Source: Phialophora verrucosa (Eukaryota > Ascomycota > Eurotiomycetes > Chaetothyriales > Herpotrichiellaceae). Taken from it: a DNA stretch of 64,000 nt. The stretch lies in assembly GCA_002099365.1 (NCBI GenBank), contig MSED01000007.1, positions 1,488,001-1,552,000 of the forward strand, in the 5' to 3' direction. A model generated the notes under the pieces. It had not been told where the DNA came from, searched no databases, and worked only from the letters and a program-made list of their open reading frames with translations. Of this stretch, positions 44,440 through 55,618 are shown piece after piece; positions within the stretch are counted from its first letter, which is position 1, and the number at the start of each line of letters is the position of its first letter. Position numbers and translations under genes: made by a program.

Positions 44440-46399
44440 TATAAAGAGGTCTTTACTAGATTCTCTAAAGATACTAATATACTTTATTAATTATAAGTTA
44501 AGTTTAATTTCCTTTATTACTATAAATAATATACTTATATATTATATACTATTTTTATTAAGTAGCTCTATAAGGATTACCTCTAGAGGTATAGTCTTTA
44601 TTTCTTTAAGTAGCTATATTACTAAAATATAAATAATATATAACTTATATTCTTCGTATATTTACTATATACCTTTTTACTAATTAATATTAAGATTTAC
44701 TTCTTTTAGCTAAAGGATCCCTAAAATAATATTATAAGTAAAGATATTAATAGTAATATACTTATATAACCTTATTATATATACTTCTTATATATTAGTT
44801 AAGCGAATATTAATTTAATATTATCTATAGATCCTAATAAGTTAACTACTAATACTCTAAACTAGGATATTTATAATTATTAGCTCCGCGCTTATCTCTA
44901 TAATTAAAAGTTAAGAGATAAAGTTTATCTATACCCCGTTATCGACTAGTATATATACTATATATATATCTTTTCTAAACTTAAACTTAATATCTATAGT
45001 AAAAGACTTTAGCTTACTCTTATCGCTTACTACTAGCGCCTTCTCCTTAAGTTCTAGCGCTACTATAATACTTAATAAGCTAGATCTTAGTTTTTTAACT
45101 TACCCTTATCTTTTACCTTAGCTTTCTTAATACTCTTCGCCTATAATACGCTCTTATCTTATACTTTCTTTATCTTAAGTGTATAACAGTCCCTTTCTCT
45201 ATAGCTTATTTTTCTATAATTAAAGTATTCTCCTATAAAGCGCGATAGTATAGCGTGTTCCTCTCGCTTAATCTTCTTAAAGAGAGCGGGGGAGGCTCGC
45301 TTATATATTTTATACGCTTTACTAGCGGGCTATCTTTATGGGCTATTTACTATAGGCGTCGTTAAAGTTATTCTAGACTATATAGACTATATACTATATA
45401 TACTTATCGACTACTTATTATAGTTAACTATATTCTTTAGTTATTATATTAAGATAAAGACCTATACTTATAAGATAATTATTTATAAATTATATCTTAC
45501 TATATTATATAGCGCTAAGGATAAAGCTTAATAAAGGGTTTAGCCCTTTCGCTTATCCTCTATAAAGGGTCTAATATCTTCTTTTAGAATCTTAATCTTT
45601 AATATAAAGTCGCGAACTAATTAAGATACGCTTTACTTAATTATTATAAGCTATTTTAATATTTCTTCCTTTTTAATATCTATATCCTTAATAATATCTT
45701 TATACTATAAAAGGAATACTTTTTATATTTCTAGAAGAGGTTTATCTTCTCTTTAATTATATCTCTAATATACTATTATACGATTACTAAGATAGTTAGC
45801 TATAGTTCGTATATAATACGTCTAGTTAGGCGTAATATTATATAGAATTAATTTAAAGGTAGTTTACTAATTACTATTAAAGTTATATAGCTCTATTATT
45901 ATTTTACTATTAAAGGATTTAAGCTTTATAATCTTAATTATTTTATATAATTTATTATAGTCGCGAGCGGGATTTAAACCGTTATATAATCGCTTATAAG
46001 ATAGTAACGCTATATCTATAACTTCTATATATTATATTAATACTCTTCTTATAACTTTATCTTTTATTAACTAAATTTTATTTTATAATCTTTTTAGCTT
46101 TAATTCGCTCTCTAGTTACGCGCGCCTTATAAGGAGTATAGCTAAATTAGCGTCTTTAGCTGTTATATTATCCTTACGCTTAAATAATATATATTTTATA
46201 TTCTCCTTACCGGCTTCTTTATTCTTATCTTTATTATCGTCTTCCGCGGGCGTAAGTATAAGGTCTTCTTAAGGAGGGCCCGCGGCCGAACCCGCTTCCG
46301 TAGGCGTCGCTCGTACTATAGGGGGTGGCCTTCTAGGCGCTATCGCTACGTATACGACTATCATTCGCTCCGATCGATCTGAGGGTAATATTTCGAGAA

Positions 46400-46584
46400 T
46401 GTTAGGGATAGCCTAATAAAATAGGTAGAGTGTAGTAATAATAATAGTATTTAAGACTTAGGTTACCCTTAATATTTAGTTAATACGAGACTCGAAGTAT
46501 AAGAGAAGGATACTTCTCTTATACGAGTATCTCCTTATATATATAAGACTCTTAGTGCCGAAATATTCCTTAGCGTTCCTAATA
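46400..46584 (-). repeat. 5' LTR of the Gypsy element
   Basis: 185 bp, better preserved than the left copy (TGTTAGGGATAGCC start). It is followed by GAACT, the target duplication also found just left of 39471. Confidence 0.88.
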
Positions 46585-47864
46585 GAACTCGCCTAGAATA
46601 TCTATAAATTATTCCCGAAGCGAGGCCGGCTGGCCGAGAGAGTAGCGTTAATATAGGTGTTAACGTCGGATAAGATATAGTATACTCTCAGTAACCTTTA
46701 GGCCCTTTTATCTCTACGATACTACTGTCCTCTACCTCTTAGAATTATACCTAGTTAATAGCGCTTACCCGGTTAAAGCCTATTAACGGCAGATAAATAG
46801 GTTAGTTAATCTATAATACCCGTCCTAATATACGCCGCGACTAACGTCTCTCACAGTCTCCCTAAGTCCTAGCGTAACCAACATATTTAAACCTATATCC
46901 GATGGGAAATAGCCGCACACCTAGGATGTCTCGTCCCGGATATTCACTACTACTATCTATTGCCTTGATAAGGTCGTAGGAGATAGGTGGGAGGCGTACT
47001 ACCAAATCCATCTCGACGCCCTCACGGCCAAACGATGCGGATTCGTTATTCACTCTCACACGCTGGTACGTCCCGGCTACTGGCTGATCTATACTGGTTA
47101 GGTGATCCTTACCTCCTTCCGAGCGGCTCAAGCCGTGGTCTCGAGACCATAAACTGTAGGTCCAGGTCCATGAGGAACATCTTGATCATTACCAGTAGCC
47201 GCTGTACTGTCGCCATCCCTTGTGCAACTCCATCAGCCAGGACCACGTCGCATTTCAATTCCACCTGATAGATGCCCACAAAATCAGTGGATCGCGACCC
47301 GCCGCTGTAGCCAAATCCTACGGCAAGGCAATCCCTAACCAGAAGTTGTCGCCCGGCGACGGAGACAACACAGCATATTATCCGTGCCAAAAGCGAAAAT
47401 TTGCGGGCGACGTAGGCGCTGTCGAGTGGCAACGGCCACAGTACACCCGTTCGCCATCGTCTTCACCCCCGCCTCCCGCATCACCGGATGATCCTAGCAG
47501 TGATTTGAGTCGAAATACGCTAGTATTCAGTGACCGCGATCAGTCTTCCGGAGATTCACCTCTGGCCGTCCTCTCGCTCTGCACGACCACTCCGGAAGAG
47601 GCCTCCTTCATTCAGGAGGAACAAGGATCTCGGGACGATGGCCAGGGTGGGAGTGCTCCTCGAATTCGGCTGCGAGTCAGTCGACCTAAGATCACGCTGC
47701 GCTTGCGACTGCACGGCTCCAGCCCGCCTGGAAAGAAGGGACAGGCGAAACAGAAGACGGCAAAGAGTGGTGCGCAGAAGGGATATCGGAAGAAGACGAA
47801 CAAAGGCGGTGCACAAGGGGGAAATTTGAAGAAGACGTGCAATAGACCGAGCCGGAAGCGTTGA
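46585..47864 (+). pseudogene. DUF3435 relic, 3' part with C2H2 finger and basic tail
   Basis: Removing the retrotransposon and one GAACT joins the left frame (KEVV-DGLKDGT) to RLEYL-IIPEARPAGRESS here. RIP-type stops continue to about 46860; then composition becomes normal. A C2H2-like finger is readable at 47200-47290 (CRHPLCNSISQDHVAFQFHLIDAH). It is followed by about 190 open residues: Ser/Pro-rich, then APRIRLRVSRPKITLRLRL, then a Lys-rich end at 47864. C2H2-tailed DUF3435 proteins have this order. Without upstream context, 47220-47864 would pass as a small hypothetical gene. Stops at 46600-47190 show it is dead. Confidence 0.55.
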
Positions 47865-48705
47865 CTTCATAAATGATGGGACTACAGTTGACTGGTCGTT
47901 CATTGGCATCGATCTCGAGGCATTTTCGGACCGCCTATGGATCTGGTGCAGCTGCGGCTTGTCCCCAGCAAGCATCTGGACAGCGCTGAGGACTTTCGAC
48001 TCTCGGCAGCACTCCAGAAAAGGAGGAAGGCAAGCCCAGAACGTCATGTCCTACACACTGCTGTGCACGTTCATCCAGGCAAGGATTGCTGCATACGAGT
48101 TACCATCCCCCCACCCGCCATGAAGCCGACAGGGTGCCACGGGCAATGGGTGCGTCGATCTGTGGAGCTCCTATTATATTCAGAGGCCTCTGTCAGTGAC
48201 CCGCTATTGGCTCTCTCGGACTCCTGATTAGCCGCCCTATTAGAATTCTGCGCTCATTTCTTAGCACTACAGGGCTTCTCCTGAGTTCGGCTTGTTGCCT
48301 CGATGTTTTTCAGAACAACCGACGTTTCCGTAGCTTGGTTATATGGGCTTACGACCGTTCCTCGCAGAAGGGAGGCTGGGGCTATCAACGGCCTGCATGA
48401 GACTCATCAGGTGAGGTAATGAGAATGATGTTTACGCCCCGACACCATTGTGCGTTGAGGCTTTATCATGCCACTTCGACCTCGTCTGAAAAAGCGTCAC
48501 CGCCCTTACAGCGCACAAGACGATAAAATTGAGTAAAGTACGGATACTTCCCTTACCCCAAGAACAAAGAACCCGGACCTTCCTTCACATTCGTTGGGTT
48601 TCCTCTCCTCTCCCTCTGACAGCCTCTGGGTGACCACAGAGTCAGATCACCGCATCCCACCATTGCTGCACCTCAAAGCCCGTCGGCCGCTGCTGTCCTC
48701 AAGGT
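47865..48705. other. Intergenic, promoter of the FAD oxidase
   Basis: No gene recognised in the 840 bp between the relic and the oxidase start. Confidence 0.4.
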
Positions 48706-50116
48706 ATGGCTGATGCTCGGACCATGCCTTCAAATGTTCTCATCATTGGGGGTGGTGTCTTTGGCCTTAGCACTGCCCTCGCTCTTCTGCGAAGGCCGAG
48801 TTATGCCAAAGTCAGCATCATGATTTTAGACGCCGCGCCAGAGCTTCCCAATCACTCTGCAGCGTCATGGGACACGAGTCGCATTCTGCGAGCAGATTAT
48901 GCTGAAAAGGAATATACAAAGCTGGTCTCTGAAGCTCATAAATACTGGAAAGACTTGGATCCCAGCGCCTGGGGTGGAGAGGGCCGGTACCATGACGCCT
49001 CGCTCTTAATGACGGCCCAGCCAGGCACAGAAGCACATGTTGACGGCTACCTTGAAAAAAGTCTTGAAAATTCCAAGGATCTTGCTCGGAACGGGAAGTA
49101 TACTTTCACCATCGATGACATCAAAGAATTGCCTAACAAAGAGACACTCAAGAGGGAAGGGCCTTTTCCAGGCACCAGCGGAGATTATGGCTATCTGAAC
49201 CGGAGTTGTGGCTGGGTGAATGCTGAGGGAGTGGTCAGATATCTCTATCAAGAGCTCGAACAAGCCGGTCGAGGTCGTGTCGAGGTCAAGCAAAGCTCAA
49301 AGGTTCGCAAGCTTCTCTACCACCATGATCAAAGATCGGGAGCCATAACGAGTCGCTGCATTGGTGCCGAGCTTGAAAATGGCTGCCATATTTATTCCGG
49401 TCTTGTAATCGTCGCTGCCGGTGCTTGGACCCCTTCATTGGTCGATACAGGAGGTCGCGCAGTTGCGACAGGTCAAGTCCTTGCATATCTGAAACTGACC
49501 GAGGAGGAGCAGACAATGTTGGAAAACATGCCAATCTATTTCAATTTCAGCACAGGTATGTTCATGGTTCCAGCACGAAATCGAGAACTCAAACTTGGTC
49601 GACATGGATTTGGCTATCAGAACCCCACTCCACTTTTCATCGAAGGCCAGCATGCGCTTATCAGCACTCCGAGACCTGATCTACCCGTCCCTGCCGAAGC
49701 AGAAGCAGCCTGCAAAAACTTCTTGCTTGAGCTGTTTCCACACTGGACAGAGAAGAAGTTCTTCAAGACCAGGCTTTGCTGGTACTGTGACACGTAAGTT
49801 TTCGAGACCGCATATGGATCTCTGGACGCTGTTCTGTTGACATATCGATAGCCCGACTGGTGACTATTTAATCGACTATCATCCCAAGTACGAGGGTTTG
49901 TTCCTCGTGACAGGGGATAGCGGCCACGGTTTCAAGGCGCTACCTATTATAGGAGACAAGATTGTCGATGCTATCGACGGAAATCTTGATCCCAATCTCA
50001 AGAGGCTGTGGAGGTGGAGAGACGAGGCACCAATCAAGTTCGACGGAGCAGATGATGGGACACGAGGCGGAAAGCGTGGTGTGAGGTTGAGCGATGAATG
50101 GGAGGGAACTGTCTAG
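48706..50116 (+). CDS. FAD-dependent amine/amino-acid oxidase (sarcosine/fructosyl-amino-acid oxidase type)
   Basis: Two exons (48706-49793 and 49852-50116) joined at GACAC|GTAAGT..GATAG|C. The Rossmann start NVLIIGGGVFGLSTALALLRR binds FAD, and SWDTSRILRADYAEKEY is typical of the MSOX-like DAO family. GWVNAEGVVRYLY and VIVAAGAWTP follow. The motif RLCWYCDTPTGDYLIDYHP contains the Cys that anchors FAD covalently in this family, and LFLVTGDSGHGFKALPIIGDKI is the C-terminal FAD loop. It would oxidise a secondary amine or amino acid to an imine, releasing H2O2. The substrate could be a fructosyl amino acid, sarcosine, pipecolate or saccharopine. No PTS1 (ends GTV). An imine deaminase and a racemase lie next to it. 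Confidence 0.88.
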
Positions 50117-50328
50117 AAGTCAAAGCTCTGAACTTTCGAGGGGAAGAGTCAATTCGCACAGGTGTTGGTGGCGGACATGGGAAGGGAAAGCCGGCGATAC
50201 ATCCTAGATATAGGAAATTGCTCTTTACTGTTTGTGGATGATTGTGCTGCTCTGTGTAGAAGGCGATCTAACAAAGATGTTGGACGCATGTTGGTAATGT
50301 GATGATTGAGCATGTTGAATAACCTGAT

Positions 50329-51043
50329 CTACGTAGGTACATCGGCTTCACTAAGTGCCCAGTTGGCAATGCCTCTTGCATGGATTGTTGTAGTCTCAAA
50401 AGTTGGAGCCGTCAGAGCTTCTGTACCAAAGACGAGGCGCAGTTCAGTGCATCCCAAAATGATGCAGTCGACATTGTGATTTTGCACGAGATCCTGATAT
50501 GCTGTGTTCCATGCAATCTTGACGTCTTCGGGAATCTGCTCTTTGCTCATTTCGCTGAATATCATCCGGTCGGCGTCGGATCTAAAGTCCTCATCTGGAA
50601 CACAGACCTCGAGTCCAAAGCTTCGGAGTCGGTCCTTATAGAAGTTCTCTTCCATGACCGCTCGGGTTGCTAGGAGCCCAGCCTTTTTGAGCCCCGCATC
50701 TACGATTTTCTGGGCCGTAAAGTCACAGATATGCAAGACAGGCAGACCGGTGGACTTTTCCAACTCCTCAGCTGCCTTGTGCGCAACATTGGCGCAAAGC
50801 ACCAAAGCTTGGACGTTGGCCGCCTTTAGTTGTTGGCCACATGCACAGAGCATCGCTGCCATGCCATCAAAGTCCTTTGCACTGACCATTGAAGCAAGAT
50901 CAGAGTAGTCGATGGATCTGATGAGGAGATTCGCAGAATGTATGCCGCCCAATTTGGAGTTCAAATAGTGGTTAATTTCCTGGTAGTAGATGGCTGTCGT
51001 TTGCCATGAGAAACCCCCAATGAGGCCGACGGTCTTTGTCATG
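50329..51043 (-). CDS. Aspartate/glutamate racemase family protein
   Basis: The start is taken at MTKTVGLIGGFSWQTTAIYYQ, the conserved family beginning; an in-frame Met at 51267 would add an unconserved leader. The two catalytic Cys positions are in LVLCANVAHKAAEELE and IILGCTELRLV, both present. It would interconvert D/L amino acids by a two-Cys, cofactor-free mechanism, or act on a related substrate. 237 residues, single exon, family-typical. Neighbouring oxidase and RidA suggest amino-acid or imine metabolism. Confidence 0.88.
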
Positions 51044-51978
51044 ATTGTGCAAGAGCAAAATAGTGGATTCGAAGTTATTGTCCTGGACTGTTTGACGTGG
51101 AAATATGTGGTCTTGACAGTATGGTATAGATGAGATCTTGATGGGGAGAAGAGGACAAGGTAGCGGTCCTCCTCCCAAAATTCAGAAGTTTTCACACTTG
51201 AGAAGAGTTTCCTGGAGGTTGAGCTGGTAGAGGGTACTCGTGTCTTATTTTGGGGTTCTCGCCGCACGAACGGTACAAGACTGGCAAACGACGCTGTTTG
51301 AAGTCTTTTCTTTTGCGGCGGTTGTCAAGCAGGGAACTATGTATTTCCCAAGTGACAAGGGATCAGCTCGCAATCAGACATTCGCCATTTGATGTTATTG
51401 ATCAGGGGTGTCCGACGTATGCGCCTCGTTGCGAGAGAAGCTCAATAAGGAATATGCCTTTGCTGGGGCTTCGGTTAGCTTCTTTGCTTTCTCCGAAAAG
51501 TGAAAGCCAGATGCCCTGGTATTTGCGGTTCTTAACGGTTAAACCGGCCATGAGGAAGAACCGCTAAAGAACGTAGGGGGGAGAAGGGAGGTCTCCTGTC
51601 ATTTTACGTACGAATGATAGGCTCAATCGGACTTGGGGCACGCAAACCAATCATCATCTTAGTTCCCGTTCCAATAGTTGCGGATGGGAAGCCCTCTGAA
51701 AGCTTACCCTGGAGTGGGGATTTATGCCGGTTCGTGATAGTTTGAGACGTGACAATCTCGAGTGCTCTTCCCTGCGATTGAGCACTCAAAGTGCTACGAT
51801 ATCTTTGGATACTCTGATTGGTATAATTGTAAGGAGTCCGGAAAGGCCAATCAGTAACATTTTGTCTCGTTGTCTGCGACCAAGGCTTCGAGGTCCTAAT
51901 ATACTAAATCTATCGCCCTTGATCGGCGTGTACATTTATATACCAGCCAATCCTCACACCCACACAAAATTTACGACG
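51044..51978. promoter_or_regulatory. Divergent region between racemase and RidA genes
   Basis: About 935 bp with no recognisable gene, between divergent starts. Confidence 0.4.
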
Positions 51979-52592
51979 ATGGCCAACGAGAACCTGGAGA
52001 TTATCTTCGCCCAGAAGGGTGTTCACCGTATGTAGAACTTCTCAGGCACAAGTGATTTTTGGATGTCGCAGAAACGAACTGACGCCTTTCCAACCAGCGA
52101 TCGGGCCCTATGTAAGCATGTTGCCTTTGGCACCACAACAACTTACACCGTTCTTTCCGATCTGACCCATCACAGTCTCAAGCTGTTAAAGCCGCCGGTT
52201 TTGTCTTCCTTGCTGGCCAAGTCCCGACGGACAGCCAGGCCAAGGTCGTCCCTGGAACCATCACGGAGAAGGCCCATCGAATGTGCCAGAACACCAAGCT
52301 TGTCCTCGAGGCTGCTGGCTCGAGGTTGGAGAAAGTTGTCAAGGTTACGGTAGAGTTTCCATTTCGCTTTAAACTCTTTCTTTTCGCATTACACCATGGT
52401 TGGACATTTCTGCATGATGACCGTGAGAGCTAACTGCTCGACAAGATATACTTTGAGAATCTTGATGACTTCGCCGCTCTGAATGAGGTGTTCGGCCAAT
52501 ACTTTGTTTCCAAGCCCGCTCGTACCTCTGTCCGGGTCGCTAAGCTCCCTGTTGGCTGCCCATTGGAGATGGATGTCACTGCGTTAGCGTGA
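51979..52592 (+). CDS. RidA/YjgF family reactive-intermediate imine deaminase
   Basis: Four exons: 51979-52027, a 14-nt exon 52098-52111, 52176-52349 and 52446-52592, giving 127 residues. Sequence order: MANENLEIIFAQKGVH-IGPYSQAVKAAGFVFLAGQVP, TITEKAHRMCQNTKLVLEAAG, VVKVTIYFENLDDFAALNEVF and PARTSVRVAKLPVGCPLEMDVTA. The Arg of RTSVRV is the substrate-anchoring residue and the PxExD end is conserved. It hydrolyses 2-imino or 2-enamino acids to keto acids and ammonia, protecting PLP enzymes. The oxidase nearby produces imines, a good functional match. Confidence 0.9.
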
Positions 52593-53192
52593 AGAGTTGG
52601 AATCAAAATGATATATCCTGGAAATCAGATGGACTTCACGCTGGCGGTGAGACTCAGACTCTCGGATATGAAGATGAATACCTTGTGGAGCATGTCAGTC
52701 CGCTATCGCTGAATCAGGATTCAGAAATCATTTGACCATTCATTGTTATCAAGTATAGTGCTCCCTCCATCATTCGAATTTCCCAGACCCAACTCTTGGT
52801 CAACGAGTACTTCTCTTTGAGACATAACGTGAATCTAGCCCATAGCCTCGCCAGAAGCCTGTGTAAAGGGGAGCAGTATCGTCGCAGATCCGGTTTTGTC
52901 TTTGCCGAGCGCATCGTAAAAATAATGGAATTGAAAAGCCATGTCATTTGCATAGCAGTCAAGTGACAGGCACGTAGCGCTAAACAAAATTGACAATTAT
53001 CTGCGGGGACCAACCATCATCCATACATTACTTTGACGTGACCTGCTGGCAATGGTGGTCATGACAAGCAGCTTCCGAAATATCAGTTGAGAACATCGAT
53101 CTTCATTTAAGATTATATCGTTTGACTTCCTTCTTCTGCAGAGAAAGAGTAAGCAATATTGTGTCGAAACCATCATTCAACACACGAGATGT
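52593..53192. other. Intergenic 3' region
   Basis: Shared 3' flank of RidA and the Zn2Cys6 regulator; nothing recognised. Confidence 0.4.
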
Positions 53193-54807
53193 TCAACATC
53201 TGAGTGGAACAGACGTTGTGTGAATTTCGGACCATTGGTCGAACGGCGCTCGGGCATATCGCATGACGATTGTTGAGCCTTGCTGGTCAAGGTCTGCAGA
53301 TATCTTCCGAATCCGTTTCTGCTCGGGCACGCATACGCAGTCGTCATTAATCTCGAGACCCTCCTCTTCGATCTCAATGATGCGCTCCGCGCAAAGACCG
53401 GAATATCGGTCCGGCCAGGTTCCGTGATAATGTGGGGATTGTAGCATAAAGTCAAGCGCTCTTCGGCGGATGTATGGATGTCGACAGCGAGAAGCGACAA
53501 AGAACATAGGTGGCGTAAGTCCAAGGTCGAAGCTGAACAGCAAGCCGTATTGCTGCGCCACCTCCCAGTTTTTAACGAGCTCCTGGCCCAGTGTTATGAT
53601 TTTCTGAAATACATGAATGTATCCATCAAAGACGGTCTCGTGACATGACCCATAGGCGCCGGTGATGATGACCGACGTATAATAGTAAAGGTTCAATAGC
53701 TTGCGTGCACACAGTTGGATCATCGAATGTTGGCTGGATTGATCACTGTCGTCCAAAGCCTGCTTCCACCGTTTTAAAGTGGCTAAAAGGTTCTGATTTG
53801 GCACGTGTTGCTCCGTACTCACGCGAAATTCCAGGTTTGAGAAGATGTAATTCATCGTACGGTCGAAACCTATCCGCGCGCTCGCCAACGAATCATACGC
53901 TGGTGGTATAATTGGGGGAGGTAAACAGGGGCGGCAGCCTGTATTTCTCAGTGCGTGGCGGCGGTCCATGCACAATGTAAATTGTACACGTAGCCGCTGC
54001 AAGGCTGGTGTGATTTTCTCGTTGATCAGGTCAAAAACTGTCCTCGAGAAGTGCTGAAGTTTTGTGTAGCTATCTGTGCGCCTTCGCCATAAAGAGATGA
54101 GTTCGAGACCTGCTTTGAGATGGAGAAGACATGCTGCATCGTTACTCTGCAGTTGTTCGAAGCATATGAGTAAGATGCAAAGGACCATAATGATATCAGG
54201 TCGAGTGGACATGTTCAGATTTTCCGCTCGGAGAAATCGGATCGACTCGTTATAATGCTTTAACGCAGCCACCTGAGCGTGACTGCTCGAATGCTTTCGC
54301 AGGGTCCGGGTCACAATAAAGTCATTGACAGGCTCCAGGCTTTCATGTAAGGAAGCAAGAGCGACAATCGCATGCCTCACCGCTGATTCAACATACCCGA
54401 GCTGTTGAAAAATAGTGATCCAGTCGCTCGCGTCCTGTTGACCGAGGATTCTATGGACGGTCCTAGCCTGGAAGAAAACAAGTGCGCGTCGTTCTTCATC
54501 ATTCAAAAGCTGGCCAACACTCGAGATGGACTTCGGCGACATCAAGTAGCCCTCGCAAATCCGCTTTGAAGCTTTGCACCGTAAACAAGAAGGCTTCTGC
54601 TCGTCACATTTTAGGTGTCTGCCACAAAGTTTAGGAACATGTTAACTGACAACTTTGGGCTGGTGGGGCATACCGCGACCTGTTTGATTCATGCTCAGCA
54701 ACGAACGACGATAAAGAGAGGGAGAGATTCGACACTCGAACCTACCGACAAGTGATACAGCCAGTGCGTGTTTTGGCACTCGAGATCCTGGTTGCATTGC
54801 GCTGCAT
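53193..54807 (-). CDS. Zn2Cys6 transcription factor
   Basis: Exon 1 (54746-54807) encodes MQRNATRISSAKTRTGCITC and part of an Arg codon. After the intron, exon 2 (53193-54618) continues HLKCDEQKPSCLRCKASKRICEGY. Together they form a complete C-x2-C..C..C-x2-C..C binuclear cluster interrupted by an intron at the usual place. The remaining 440 residues resemble the DUF3468-type fungal regulator region (DIIMVLCILLICFEQLQSNDAACLLHLKAGLELI, PPMFFVASRCRHPYIRRRALDFML). 495 residues, intact. It is next to the oxidase, racemase and RidA genes and may control them; this is inferred from position only. Confidence 0.88.
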
Positions 54808-55327
54808 GCTAGAGACGTTAGTCTTCGGAAGATTCTTCGAAAAAACGGGAAGCAATGTGACAGGAAATTGAATATCACGATGGCATTGAAAAGAGAATGA
54901 ATTCTCGTGAGTCACAATAGAGAGGTTCATTGTCTGGCACATCAAAGACTAGTTATCGGCTCAGTTGCCTACCATGGAAAGTTCGTGCCCAGCACAGCGG
55001 AAGCAGAGAAGACGGGGCGACAAGACTACCATATACACATTCATCATACCGATCCTGCGCTCTAGTGCATCTATCGGGCACCTGTTATCTGCCGTATTGA
55101 TCAGCTAAAGTCTTTAGATCGTTACAAAAAAGCCAGTCAGTGTGTCATTGAGCTATATTCTCGCAGGAATACAAAATGCATTTCGACATAATTCCCAGGC
55201 TGGAATGAACCGCACCCCTGGTCAAAGAGCTTGATCAGCCACCAAGATAATGGTAGGCAGAGCTAGCTTATCCTTCGCGCGCAATGGAATCGACTCATGT
55301 CCGCAGAACCACGCTTATTACACCTAC
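54808..55327. other. Intergenic between regulator and solo LTR
   Basis: 520 bp. The nitrate reductase reading frame that should continue here past the LTR is not found. No gene seen. Confidence 0.4.
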
Positions 55328-55618
55328 TGTTAAGCCGAGGCGCCGTTTACATTCATATATATATGCGCCATTGCGATGCTGTCTATCTACTTACTGATAG
55401 AGGTCTTTAACCCTCTTTATATATCTTAGAGGCGCCTGTTCACAACGCTAAAGGTAACCACTACGGAGTGGTCTCCGGCGACCGTAAGACCCCTAAGTCA
55501 ATACCTTTACCACTAAGGGCCTTTACGCCGAGGTCTTCTGTACCACCGTGAGTCCGTGCGAGGCTGACTTTTAGGTATAGATGCTATGGCGGTGCCTCAT
55601 TTGGTGCCTGGTTTAACA
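55328..55618. mobile_element. Solo LTR, copy 1 (291 bp), no target duplication
   Basis: It begins TGTTAA and ends TTAACA (TG...CA ends within a 6-bp inverted repeat). It aligns over its whole length with the element at 59083-59392, sharing for example TTCATATATATATGC, GAGGTGCCTG-like and GGTGCCTCATTTGGTGCCTGG segments. The flanking five bases differ (CCTAC left, CGTTG right), so no target duplication remains. The right side is nitrate reductase coding DNA; the left side is not. This fits recombination between LTR copies at different loci. Confidence 0.8.

Larger units (their letters stand above)
39471..46584 (-). mobile_element. Ty3/Gypsy chromovirus-type LTR retrotransposon, RIP-inactivated
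   Basis: Two 185-bp LTRs in direct orientation (39471-39655, 46400-46584) bound a 7114-bp element. It is flanked on both sides by GAACT, a 5-bp target duplication. LTR ends fit TGTTAGG...CCTAACA with RIP changes (TATTAGG, CCTAATA). Coding remains are on the minus strand, so the 5' LTR is the right one. A purine tract AGGAGGGGGGATAGT sits directly upstream of the left (3') LTR, as a polypurine tract should. The integrase C-terminus and chromodomain decode at about 41870-42200. Older TIR elements or insertions lie inside. It is inserted in the DUF3435 relic, whose frame resumes after it. Confidence 0.88.
38200..46860. repeat. RIP-mutated AT-rich block
   Basis: For about 8.7 kb the sequence is strongly AT-rich and nearly free of CpA and TpG, with TpA in great excess; C and G survive in CpC, CpG and GpG contexts (for example the C-run at 40271). 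That is the mark of repeat-induced point mutation (CpA to TpA). Edges are sharp: normal composition returns at about 38200 on the left and 46860 on the right. It contains no functional gene; its parts are listed separately. Confidence 0.9.

Noticed and set aside
38200..46860. Centromere or other natural AT-rich region
   Set aside because: LTR pair, target duplication, decodable integrase/chromodomain and selective loss of CpA/TpG show RIP-mutated transposons; size is also small for a regional centromere.
47220..47864. Independent hypothetical protein gene
   Set aside because: It has no ATG start, and the C2H2 finger and frame continuity with the DUF3435 relic make it more likely the 3' end of that dead gene.
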